The position numbers and the translations under genes are program-made. A stretch of 64,000 nt of DNA from Paguma larvata (lineage: Eukaryota; Chordata; Mammalia; Carnivora; Viverridae), in contig CM057841.1 in NCBI GenBank assembly GCA_030068075.1, positions 42,821,030 through 42,885,029 on the forward strand, given 5' to 3'. The notes beneath the pieces were generated by a model that saw only the letters and a program-made list of their open reading frames with translations, was not told the DNA's origin and made no database searches. Shown here in pieces: positions 22,301-34,113 of the stretch; position 1 is the stretch's first letter; each line of letters opens with the position of its first letter.

Positions 22301-25300
22301 ATGGTTTCGTGGAGTTTAGGTGATGATCAAATGAGAATAGCAGGTATATGTAGGTAAAAAGGGTTTAGTAAGGTATAAATTACTATATAGCTATATGATC
22401 ATGAACATGATAAGTAACTAGACATTTTATTAAATACTTCTATTTAATACAGGGCAAACATCTATTTCCAAGTCTGGAAGCAGGAGAGAGACCTTAGAAA
22501 TTCACATGCCTAACTTCTGTTCTTTGCTATTTTACCAGTTCTTTTGTATTTCAGTACACCCACATCCTCTATGCAGCCATATACACAGAAACACACTCTG
22601 TTGGGTTTTCTTCAGTAGCTGCTCAGGGATTTATTATCGTGTCAGATGGAATTTTGAGTATCTTCGACTGTAGGAATTAGTGAGATGAGAAGTGTTAGAC
22701 TGTACTTCTGACACTGTATTTGCATGTCCCGGGAGTGAAACCATTCCTGAAGAGAGAATAATTTGGTCTTCTGGAAAAAGAAGTGCATCATTTTTGGGGA
22801 CTTCTGTAAACATGGAGTCATCTGGGTCTCCCCAGTAAACCAGGGGAATCACTGAAGAAACTGCAATTCATTGTAAGTTTTTGATAAATGGCGGCCAAGT
22901 CAAGAAGTGTAACCACAGAGGTGAGATATTAAAAAGAAGGGTGGGATACAAATCACGATGATGCTAGAAGCTAAAACAGAAGCTTAATTCAATTAATTAA
23001 TTTTATATTATCTGTAACAAATATGTATTATTTGTTATTTATATTATTTATTTATTGCTTTATTTATTTTTAAAAATTTTACCAGCAAAAGATGACTTTA
23101 TTTGGGAATGAAAGAGAAATGCAAACCAGGACAAACAAGCTGTGGCAAAACCATAGGCAAGTCTGGGGAACAAAGGAGAGATGTGCTTTTTAAGGAGAAA
23201 GGGGTAAGCTGGGAAGGCTGTTAGGAACTAAAAGTCCACTGCAGTTTAGAGGCTTTATTTTAAATTTCTCTAACATCAGTGGTTTAGCTTGGAGAAAGAT
23301 ACTGAAAACCTATATGTTGTTATACATAAATTATACAATCAAGGAGTTTTAATAAGAGTTCTCATAAAGATATACTCTCTCCCTTGCCAATGGCATTAGG
23401 CCTAGATGGTTTTACAGGTGAGTTCCGCTAAGCCATCCTTGATCTCTTTCTTCTCACATTCAGTCCATTGTTAGTCTGGTTAATTTTGCTGACAAAACAC
23501 ATCATGAATTTGCTAAATTGTGTCTTCATTGATGCCACTCTAGCTTGAATGGCAATAACCTCCTAAATGGATTCCTCACTTCCATTTCTACTCCTCTCTG
23601 CAATCCATTTCCACACATTAGTCAGAGTTATGTTTTGAAAACTTAGATCAAATCACCTCTTGTGCCCCTCTGAGGAAAGTCATCAATGTCCTTTCATTGC
23701 TCTAATAATAAAATCTCAAATTGTTTAACAGAGGCCATAATATCCACCCCTAATTACCTTTTTACTTTCATCCTATACCAATATTCTCCTTGATTACTAC
23801 ACTCCAGTCATAGTGGCCTTATTTTAGTTCCTAGAATATTCCAAGTATTGTATTAAAAGAGTAATAAATGACACACAGTTAGGACTCATATTAGGAACAT
23901 AAGAATGGGCCAAAATTAGGATCAATTAATTAATTTCATTCACCACATTACAAAGAACATCATACTGAAAGAGATGGATTCCATTAATGTTCAAAGCAAA
24001 AAAAAGGATCCTACTGTTGAACACCAAACTGTAGGTACTGTCTAATACAATAAGGAAAAAATAATAAAATAAGAATATTACAAAGATTTAGAGGATTGTT
24101 GTTGCTTAAAAATGACATAATCATCTACCTAAAAAATCCATGAGAAACAAATGAAAAATTATTACTGCCTAGAAGTGAGCTCAATAAGATGTCCAAATAC
24201 ATAATAAATATATAAAATAAATGAACTTTCTTATTAACAGCAATTAATTATAAAATATGATGGAAAAATATCCTAGAATCAAAGAGATGAAAAAAAAATA
24301 CCTCAGGATATATTGCTTTCAGATGGGAAATTTGAAAATTAAGGCATAGAATGCTGATGAAAGAAAACACATTTTAGAAGGTGAAACTAAGCCTCTTTCT
24401 AATGACTGTTTCAATTGATAATACGTCTACTATCTGTGAAGTACGCTTTTAAAAAGTTGAACATGCTTACATAAGAAAAACACCTTGCACACACCTCTAA
24501 GCCTCCTGGTTTCCATCAAAGGAATTCTGAAATTAATGCTTTTACTTCTAATGGCTATCTTTCTTTTGGCAAACATGATAATAGACCCATATTAAATACT
24601 TAGGTAATACCCCTTATATTCAGGGAGGTTCCTTAGGGATCTTAGTAACTGAGAGCTCAACTCTGGACCACGGCAAAGGAGAGATTTATATCTCTGGAGG
24701 ACAAAACTCCAGAAACATCAGCCTCTGTGCTGTCTGATATGGTAGCCACTAGCCATATGAGGCTAGTTACATTTAAATAAAGCTAAAATTAGTTAATATT
24801 AAAATTAAAAATTAAGTTCCTGGGATGCCTGGGTAGCTCAGTTGGTTGAGCATCTGACTTCAGCTCAGATCATGATCTTGCATTTCATGGGTTCGAGCCC
24901 TGTGTTGGGCTCTGTGCTGACAGCTCGGAGCCTGAAGCCTGTTTTGGATTCTGTGTCTCCATCTCTCTCTGCCCTCTTCCACTCATGTTCTCTCTCTCAA
25001 AAATAAATAAACATTAAAAAAATTTAAAAATTCAGTTCTTTAGTCACACTAAGCCATATTCCAAGCACTCAACATCCACCTGTGGCCAGTAGATATAGTA
25101 TACAAGAGAGCTCTAAGATAGAATGTTTCCGTCATCACAGAAGGTTCTCCTGGGGAATGCTATTCTTTTTTTTAAATATATTTTTAAATGTTTATTTATT
25201 TTTGAGAGACAGAGACAGAGTGCGAGTGGGGGAAGGCAGAGAGAGAGGGAGACACAGAATCTGAAGCAGGCTCCAGGCTCTGAGTTGTCAGCACAGAGCC

Positions 25301-28300
25301 TGACGCAGGGCTCGAATTCACAAACGGTGAGATCATGACTTGAGCTGAAGTAGGATGCTTAACTGACTGAGCCACCCAGGCGCCCCTGGGCAGTGCTATT
25401 CTTATACTTTGCATAGTCCATAGTATTTTAAGATTAACAGTTTTTCTTCTTAAATTATAAAGGAATGAGGGCTGCTTGGTTTTTCATTTGCAACCCAAGA
25501 GACCACCTATCAAGACGCTATATTTGTTTCTTGCAGAAAGATGAAATATATTCATTTGGGGGAAAGTATTGACATTCACGATGAAGGGGAAAGAGGTTAG
25601 GTGTTGGAGCTAGATGATCCAGGTTCAAATACTGGTCCATCTCATCACTTCGCAATTAGTTACTTTGAGCCTCAGCCTTTCTTTCCTCTGTAAAATGAGG
25701 ATCATAGAAATCGACACGTTGTTGGGAGTAAAGCAGATGGAAGGCACGTGAAGGACTTAAGTGGACAGTCAATAAATGATGACTGACGTCAAGCACGGTA
25801 CCTTGCATATGTTAGATACCATTTACTTCTTTCTGTCCTCTGCATTTGTATGATGATAAGAAAGGTCTCCCTTTCCATACCCTTTTTGTGCTTCGGCACT
25901 GTTTTTGGAAGTGTACCCTAGCAAAGTGCCCCAAGCCATGGACTCACCCAACTCTGGTCTAAAATGCTGTAGTGGAAAACTTGCTGCCAAAGTTCCAGTA
26001 GTTTGGGAGCTCCAGCAGATAGTAAATAAGACCCTCCACATGTGGAAGAAATATTTCTTTGGCTGGGCAAATGGGTGTGGCAGGGCTACCACTTCAAGCA
26101 GAAGAAGTGGAGCTACAAGCACCACGAGATGATGCACGGGGCTGGGGGGTAGCTGTGTTTCTGTGGTGGACGAGAGATAGGTGTCGATTTCAGGTCAAGG
26201 GTCACGGCATGTAAGTTTCTTACTCCCTTGGGGTTTCCGTCAACTCACCTCATTATTTAGGTCTTGGATCACTTGCTGGGAGGCGTTTTGTTTGTTGATA
26301 GAGGAATCCAGTTGCGTGCAACTTTGCATTAACTGTGCTTTGAGTTTCTCATTTTCCTCCTCCAATATTCTCAGACTTTCCTTTGCCTGCTCCCCCATTA
26401 GAGAACAAAGCCCAGAAAAGAGGTCTTACCTCAGATTCCGTCAGAAGCCTGCTACCCCTTCCCAGCCTGCAGCTCCTTTCTGCACCCCACCTTCTCTTGG
26501 GCCCTCTCTCTCCTCCTCACTTGCCTCTCTCACCTTCCCTCCCCCTTCTCTCCCGAGGTCTGAGTCCCCATGGCCTCTGTATCCTGCCAAGCTCAGCGGG
26601 GCTCAACTCCTGCCCTGATTTACGACTCGGCTCTTCGTGGAGTCTCCTCACCATCTTTTCTTTCTTTTTTTCCTCCAGTCGTAATGTCTCGAGTTCTTGC
26701 TCCAGCAACTTCTCTTGTTCTTTGCTCTTTTTCAGCTGCTCCCGTTTCTCCTCCAATAATCTCGTTACCTCCTGAAGCTCCTCTTGTAGACTGCCTTTGG
26801 CGGAGGCTTGCTCCCTATGCTGAGAAGCAAAAAGACTGGCCTGAAAGACAGTCTTAAGGCTCTACATTTTTGAAACAAAACAAAAAACAAAACAAAACAA
26901 AACGAAACCCCCCTTCCCCTGACAACTGTACAAAGGGAATGGCTGAAACAAACGTGAGGGCAACTCCCTGGTTGTTTAGCGGAGATAATAACAAAGATTC
27001 CTCTGATGTTCAGCATTTTTTTTGTTCAATTAGATATACCAACTTATTTTATTTATAGATCCAGTTCCCACAGCATCAACCTTCTCTCCCACTTATTCAC
27101 TAAATCTTTCCACATAAAAACCTCTTTGGGGGCGCCTGGGTGGCTCAGTCGGTTGGGCGGCTGACTTCAACTCAGGTCACGATCTCACGGTCTGTGAGTT
27201 CGGGCCCCGCATCGGGCTCTGTGTTGACGGCTCGGAGCCTGGAGCCTGCTTCAGATTCTGTCTCTCTCTCTCTCTCTGCCCTTCCCCTGCTCACACTCTG
27301 TCTCTATATCTCTCAAAAATAAATAAATGTTAAAAAACCTCTTTGAATAAAGATTTTTTAAAAATCTTAGGAAAACACAAAAAGAATAATTCAGAGATCA
27401 AAGACTTTAAAATGACTGACAAGTATGGCTCTTGAATCCTATAAAAAACCCCAACACTGTCCTCTGTTTTTAAGCTTAGCCCTTGAAAATGCTTATTACT
27501 GGCCATGGGAACTAGAGCTGGAAGGCTGGCTGAGCTTTCTAGCACAAATTCTGGACAATGAGTTTGAATGGATTGGTGGTGGCATCTTCCCAAATAAAGA
27601 CTAATATATTTAATCTGAAGCAGGGCAAAGTTTGGGATGGCAGCCTACTTGCCCTTTATACCTGGTGTTGAAGGAGTTTTATACGATCTAGCAGGTCAGC
27701 CATCTTCATGTCCTGCTCCGCCATTGTCTTCTGAAGCTGCCTCTTTTCCTTCTCTGAAAGTTCAAGCTTCCTCCGAGTCTCAGAGAGTTCTAATGTCAGC
27801 TCCTCTATCCGTTTCCTAAGGAGACATGGCAACAACAGGAGGACAGACGTGAGTCTCTGTGTTGGCGAATCGTGAGCCGGCCGCATGGGGCTTGCTGGCC
27901 CCCTCCCCGGTAGCTGCTGCAGTGTCCCGGCTGGCTCACAAGGGACAGAGCCTCTCTCCGGAAGCGAAGCGGTGATACCTGTTGGGTGCGAGTTCCTCTC
28001 CGGCCATCAGGGAATCCTTCTGCAGTTTCTGAAGTTCTCTCTGCAGCTCCTGGATGGTCTCCGTCTTCTGCTTCTCCATGAATAGGTAGCTTTGCAGTTT
28101 CCTCTGGGCATCTTCTAGGTTACTCTTTGCCAGAAGAGTCTCGTCTTTATACTGGGCTGCTTGCTGAGCTGCAGAACACAGGGGACAAGCCAGGCACATG
28201 TGCACATGAGAAGGGAGTGTGTGTGAAGACCAGATTCTCAAATAAGACCAGTTAAAAAGTCTGTTCCTTCATTTTGTGCCCTACTTCGATTTCCAACCTG

Positions 28301-31300
28301 TCCTCATTTCTCTCCATTTCATTATCACTCCTAAGGAGCTCTGTTAGATTATCTGTCTTCAACTATCCTCCAGCCATGGACTGCTTCTGGATTAAAGTTC
28401 AACAAATCAATATAAATTGTTCGGTATCTCTTCTGTGACTCATCCTGTCATTATGGACAAATCCTTACCCTAACAGAGTTTAGAGTCTAGTGAGGGAGAC
28501 ATGACTGGCCGGCACAACATAGAAGACACAGTAACATCATGTGTGCATTCACTGTGAACTCCTGGGAAGCAACATCGGTGGGGATGGACTCATGGAGGAA
28601 TAGAGGTTGTGCAGAGCCTGAGAACAAGGAGGAGGAAGGGAATTCCAGATGAAGGGATTGTTAGAGCAAATGCATGGGAAGGGAACAGGGGAGGCACGTG
28701 GGAAGAGGATGGGAAGAGATTGGTGTGATTGGAATGAAAAGTCAGAAGGGGTATGGGGAGACAGCTGAGCAGCTGGGTGACAAGAGAGGGCTTTGGAGGA
28801 CTTTGAAAGCCAGAGAGAAATGTTCAGAGTTATTAGTGGGTTCTTGAACAGGGACATGGCATAAAGAAAAGACTATTTTAGGAAAACTGGAATATATTAA
28901 ATGGAGAAAGTCTTCCTACAAATATCATTTTGTCCTTTCCCTTGCCCCCACTGGATATAAAGGGAGAAACCTCAAATACATTGCTTACTGGAGTTTCTCT
29001 ACACCAGAATATGCTCCTATATACTAAAGTTTCTACTATTGTTTCTATCTTCAACCTCACCCTTGTCTCCAGTTTTTAGGCTTAGAGACCGGAAGAAAGA
29101 TGGTATCACTAAAGAAACAATTATATAACTTGGAAGAAGGAGGAGAAATTTCTGTCTTTAAGCAGGGAAGAGAACAGGTTCAGTTTTGAGAATGAAGAAT
29201 TAGAGGGGGAGGTGGGCTGATCTCCAAAACAACAATGAACACAGGTGCCAAGTCAGGGAGGGGGCTCTAGGTTCTAGAGTTGTCCAGAGAATGAGAGCAG
29301 AGGGAGGAGGGCAGAATGTAAGGGGCAGGTAATTACTGCCAGAGAAGGAGGGAAAAGAGGAAATGATGGTGAAGTGTATGAAAAAAGGGACCTGTTATGT
29401 CTTCAAAGTTGGGAAACAATGGTTGAATGTGGGAGCCCAACTGCCCACAGACACACACTGCTACAGGAGGGGAGGAAGGAGGCCACGCTTTGGATATTTT
29501 ATTCCCCCCTGAAGTTGATACGTCATTCATATAACATAAAATCGAACCCTTTAAAGCACACAGGTCAGTGGTTTCTGGAACACTCACAAAGGTGTGCAAC
29601 CATCAGCAGTGTCTAATTTCTTATCATTTTCATCACTCCAAGAGAGACCCCAATCTAGGGCAACAAGGTTTCGGCCGCATCTGAGAAAGGAGACTCCGCA
29701 GCGGAGCAAGGACACAATCCACAGTGCAGGTTGCGCAGAAAGGATGCATTTGGAGGCAAAAAAAAAAAAAAAAAAAAAAAAAGGGTGGGGGGTGGAGAGA
29801 ATATGTCTAAACCAGAGAAGGGAGAGGTAAATTGTGCAATGAAGGTCCTGAGAAGATGGGGAGGAAAGCAGTGCGCGGAGTACAGAGACTTGCCCTCTCA
29901 GCATGGGGAGAGGAGAAGACCTTCACCTGAGGCTGCTGGGAAGGCGGAGGGCGTGTGAGCTCAGCAGTCCACTTTCCCACTTAGGGGTGTGTGCAGGAGC
30001 TCGAGAGGGCGTTCAGATCCCTGGGAGTACCCTGAGGTCACTGAAGGTTTGGAGTGAAGTGGTGGAGGAAGGAGAGAAAAGTGGCCATTTGGAGAAAGAA
30101 GGGGACTGCTCTGGCCCTGTGGGTTTGAAGTGTGCTAAGGACGCCGTCTGCTGGGGGCCTTACCAGTCAGCTTCTGTTGCTGTTGCGCATCTTCGAGACA
30201 GTCCTTCAGCTTCTGGATGTCGGCCCGCAGGGCCCCACACTCTGCCTTGGAGTTATCCTGCTTCAGCTCCTGGATGGTGATTTCAAGTTCTGTTGTCATT
30301 CGTTGTTGCTTCTCCAACTCCATCTCCTTTTTCATGAGGCTGTTCTGAACCTGGGCCAGTTCCTTCTCGAGCTCATGTAACATCTCGTCTTTCTCTTGGA
30401 GGATCTGAGGAAAGCAAAGTGTGAATGCTGACAGAGGCCTGAGCAGTGACCTGGTGAGGCCAGTTAGAAATTATCTGGAGTTCTCTCCAGTCACCGTCTT
30501 CTCTTGCCTGGACATCACAGTGTCTCCTACCTCCTACTTGAGGCAGGAATGCCTCAAGTCAGGTTGCTCTCAGTGTAGCAGCCAGAGGTGGGGGGTGATC
30601 TCTGAAAGTGATCTTGTTCTGCCTCTACTCCAACCCTCCGCTGGCTCCATTCACTCAGTAAAAGGCCAAAGGCCTCACAATAACCTCCCAGGATGCTCAT
30701 TATCTGGTCTGACCATACCTCTTGCCACCCCTACCCCTCTTGGGTTCAGCCTGTCTCCGAGAATATTCTAAGCAGAATCCTGCTAAGGGCTCTTGCACTT
30801 GCTACTCCTTCTGCCTGAAATATTCTTTTTCAACACCTTTGCCTGGGTAGTTCCCTCACTTCATTCAAATCTCTGCTCAAATATTACCTTATCACAGAGG
30901 CCTTCCCTGACCACCCTGTGTGAAATAGCCACCAAGCTATTGTAAGAATTGATCAGTCCCTGGAATTATATTACATACTAGTTTCGTGATTTATTTATCG
31001 TCTATCTCTCAGTACTAGAATGTAAGAGGGGAGTAGGGATGGTGCACGTGTTATTATATTCTTTTTAAAAAAATGTTTATTTATTTATTTGGAGAATGAG
31101 AGAGAAGAAGAGCTTGAGCAGGGGAGGGGCAGAGAGAGAGGGAGAGAGAAAACCCCAAGCAGGCCCCAGGCTGTCAGTGCAGAGCCTGACAAGGGCTTTG
31201 AACCCACGAATGGAAGATCATGACCTGAGCTGAAACCAGAAGTCAGAGCTGGGCTGAAACGCTTAACCAGCTGAGCCACCCAGGCGCCCGTGTGTTATTA

Positions 31301-34062
31301 TATTCTTAATGCCTAGTATGGTGCCTGGCATATCACAGGAACTAAAAAATATTTGTTGACTGAATATGTGAATGACTTATATCTGTTTACCCAGACTCCT
31401 TGCCTCTTGTGGTCATCTCTCCAGATACTTCCATTTGACTAATGGATCCCCTCTAGACCTTCAAGTGGGAGGTTTGAATGCCTAGCCAGTCGATGGGTTG
31501 GATGGTTTCTATTAGCTCTGACAGAGGTTTAGAGTTGGAATGGCACCAACTACACAAGCTTGCATTGGTTTCACAACCTTTCTCTCCTTACTTCCATTTG
31601 TGGTCTTTTCCAGGACCTTGACTTATGTTGGCAATTAGAGATCTTCCAGGGTATAGTTCCATTAGTCTTTTCAAACTGCCTGATTTGCATATTCATAATA
31701 TATTTGTGATTTTATAAATTGAAATTTCTTGAAATTCATAGTAAGGCTACCTTACAGAATTTCTTTCCACTATCAAGTACAAACATAAGGATTTTATTTA
31801 TTTATTACGTGCTATGAGAAATCCCAAAGAAGTGTTCAGAATTGCCTCTGGGTCTAAGGACCCCGCAGTCTCCCTGTTCCTGTGTTGATGTTCCCTGGGC
31901 TGTCACAGTGGGTGGGTACAGAGCTGCAGGGCCTGCTCTGGCCGAGGTCCCACCTCGCACCTGTCCCACTGGCAGCTCTAAGCAGAGGGCTCCTCTTGCC
32001 TTACCTTGTCTTTCTTCAGACCCAGCTTCTGGGTCTCATTGAACTGGATCTGTAGCTCCTGCAGCCGCCGTTGCAGGATGATGACCTCCTTATCCTTCCT
32101 CTCCATGTGGGCGGATGTCTCCTCCCGCAGCCCGTGCAGGTCCAGCTCCAGCTTCATCATGTCTACAGCGGGATGGGGCGGCGTGCTTCTGGCTCAGACA
32201 GGGGCTGCGGCTTCCTTTTGCCTCCGGCCCCCCCCCCACCAGGTCCCAGCTTACCCTTCATGATATTCTTCTTCTGTTCCGACACCGCCTCAAGCTCCAT
32301 GCGCAGGTCCTTCACCAGGTTCTGGTATTCCTCCACGTGCAGGCACTGGCTGTCCTTCTGCTCCTGCAAGTGCTTCAGTATCTGGGCAGAGGGAGAGGAG
32401 CAGGGTGGGATGAGGATACAGGGGAGCAGTGCTTGTTCCTCAGGGCACCTGGGCGGCTTAGTCGGTTAAGCCTCCATCTCTTGATTTTGGTTCAGGTCCT
32501 GATTTTACATTTGTGGGATCCACCCGGCGTGGGTTTCTCTCTTTCCCTCTCTCTCAAAACAAACAAACAAACAAACAAACATTTAAAGTGCCAAATGTCT
32601 AGAACTGGTGAATCCAGAGAAACAGAGTAGAGTAGTAGGTGCCGGGGCTGAGGGAGGGAGGATGGGGAGTGACTGCTTGTGGATACAGGGTTTCTTTTTG
32701 GAGTGACGAAAATATTTTGGAATTAGTGGGGATGGTGGCCCAACCTTGTGACTATTTTTAAACCACTGAACTGTATACTTTCAATGGTGAATTTTAAGGT
32801 ATGTCAATTACATCTCAATTAAAAAAATTAAAATGAAAAAAAGCATAGGGCATCCTCATGTGGAATATGCACAAAAGCCTCCAGCCGTCCTGTAACAATT
32901 GACAATCATTGATGGAGCATCCACTATGTGCTAGGAATTATTCTAAGTGCTGGGGACAGTGGAACACCAACAACAAAAAACCCACAGACATAAATCCTTG
33001 CCACCATGGAGCTGACCTTATAGGGGAGTGAGACAAAGAACATAAGTAGTCACTTGTAGACAACACTAACAGTTGATAGGTGCTATGGAAGAAACAGAGT
33101 ATCGAAAGGAGAATGGGGGTGTGTGAGAGGTTGGGGTTGCCATTATAAATAGAATGGAGAGGTTGGCCTCACTGAGAAGGTGCCTCTGAGCAGGGGCTTG
33201 CTGGAGGTGAGGGAGTGCGTCATGTTGTAGTGTCTCTAGTATCTGCAGACAGGGGAACTAGCCAGTGACCAGATCCTGGGGAGAGCACATGGGGACATCA
33301 TGTGGTTAGAGGGATAAGTGATGGAGAGAGTAAGGGGATATGAGGTGAGAGGTCAGTGGGTAATCGCATCATGGGAACTTGTAGTCCTTGGGCAAGACTT
33401 TGGCTTTTACCTTGAAGGAGAAGGGAACAGGCTGTAACCAAGAGATGGTAGGAAGTTGTGGCTGAGGAGGAGCCGTTAGTCATCTGGGCATCAAGGGAGA
33501 GTTAGGCGATTTCAGAGTAATCAGGAAGAGGGGATTGCAGCATGAAGGTGGGGAGGGGGGGGCAGCTGGAGGAATATAGGGCAATCGCCAAATGATGCAG
33601 GTTGTGGGCACTGCGGAGGCTCAAAGTCTCATTCTATGGGGCGTCGGGTGGTTCAGTTGGTTCGGCATCCAACCTGGGCTCAGGTCATGATCTCGCAGTT
33701 TATGAATTTGAACCCTGGATCGGGCTCCGAACTGACAGTGCAGACTTGGGATTCTCTCTCTCTCGCTCTCTCTCTCTCAAAATAAATAAATAAACTTAAT
33801 AAAAAGGCTCACTTTTTGCCAGGCCAGCTGGGACCTGGATAGTGCCACTCCCAGTAGAATACCCAGGTAATGTGAAAGCTTTGGATAGGACACATAAAAT
33901 GGCAGGGAAAGTATAGTCTGTTTCATGGGGAATTTTGCATCAATTAAAGAAATGTAGTGGTAAAGAGGAATTAGTGTTTCATCGATATACAGTTTCAGTT
34001 TTGCAATGTGAATATAACAACATGACTGAAATGTACACTTCAATGTGATTAAGATGGCAAAT

Positions 34063-34113
<51 letters not shown>

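Noticed and set aside
25196..25414. Recurrent ORFs reading [10 protein letters not shown] or similar (also at 27140, 34725, 56463)
   Set aside because: These are translations of the SINE consensus, not proteins.
32071..32630. Overlapping 132- and 171-codon plus-strand ORFs
   Set aside because: They run antisense across two PMFBP1 exons and into a SINE. The open frame comes from the complement of Glu/Lys/Leu-rich codons.
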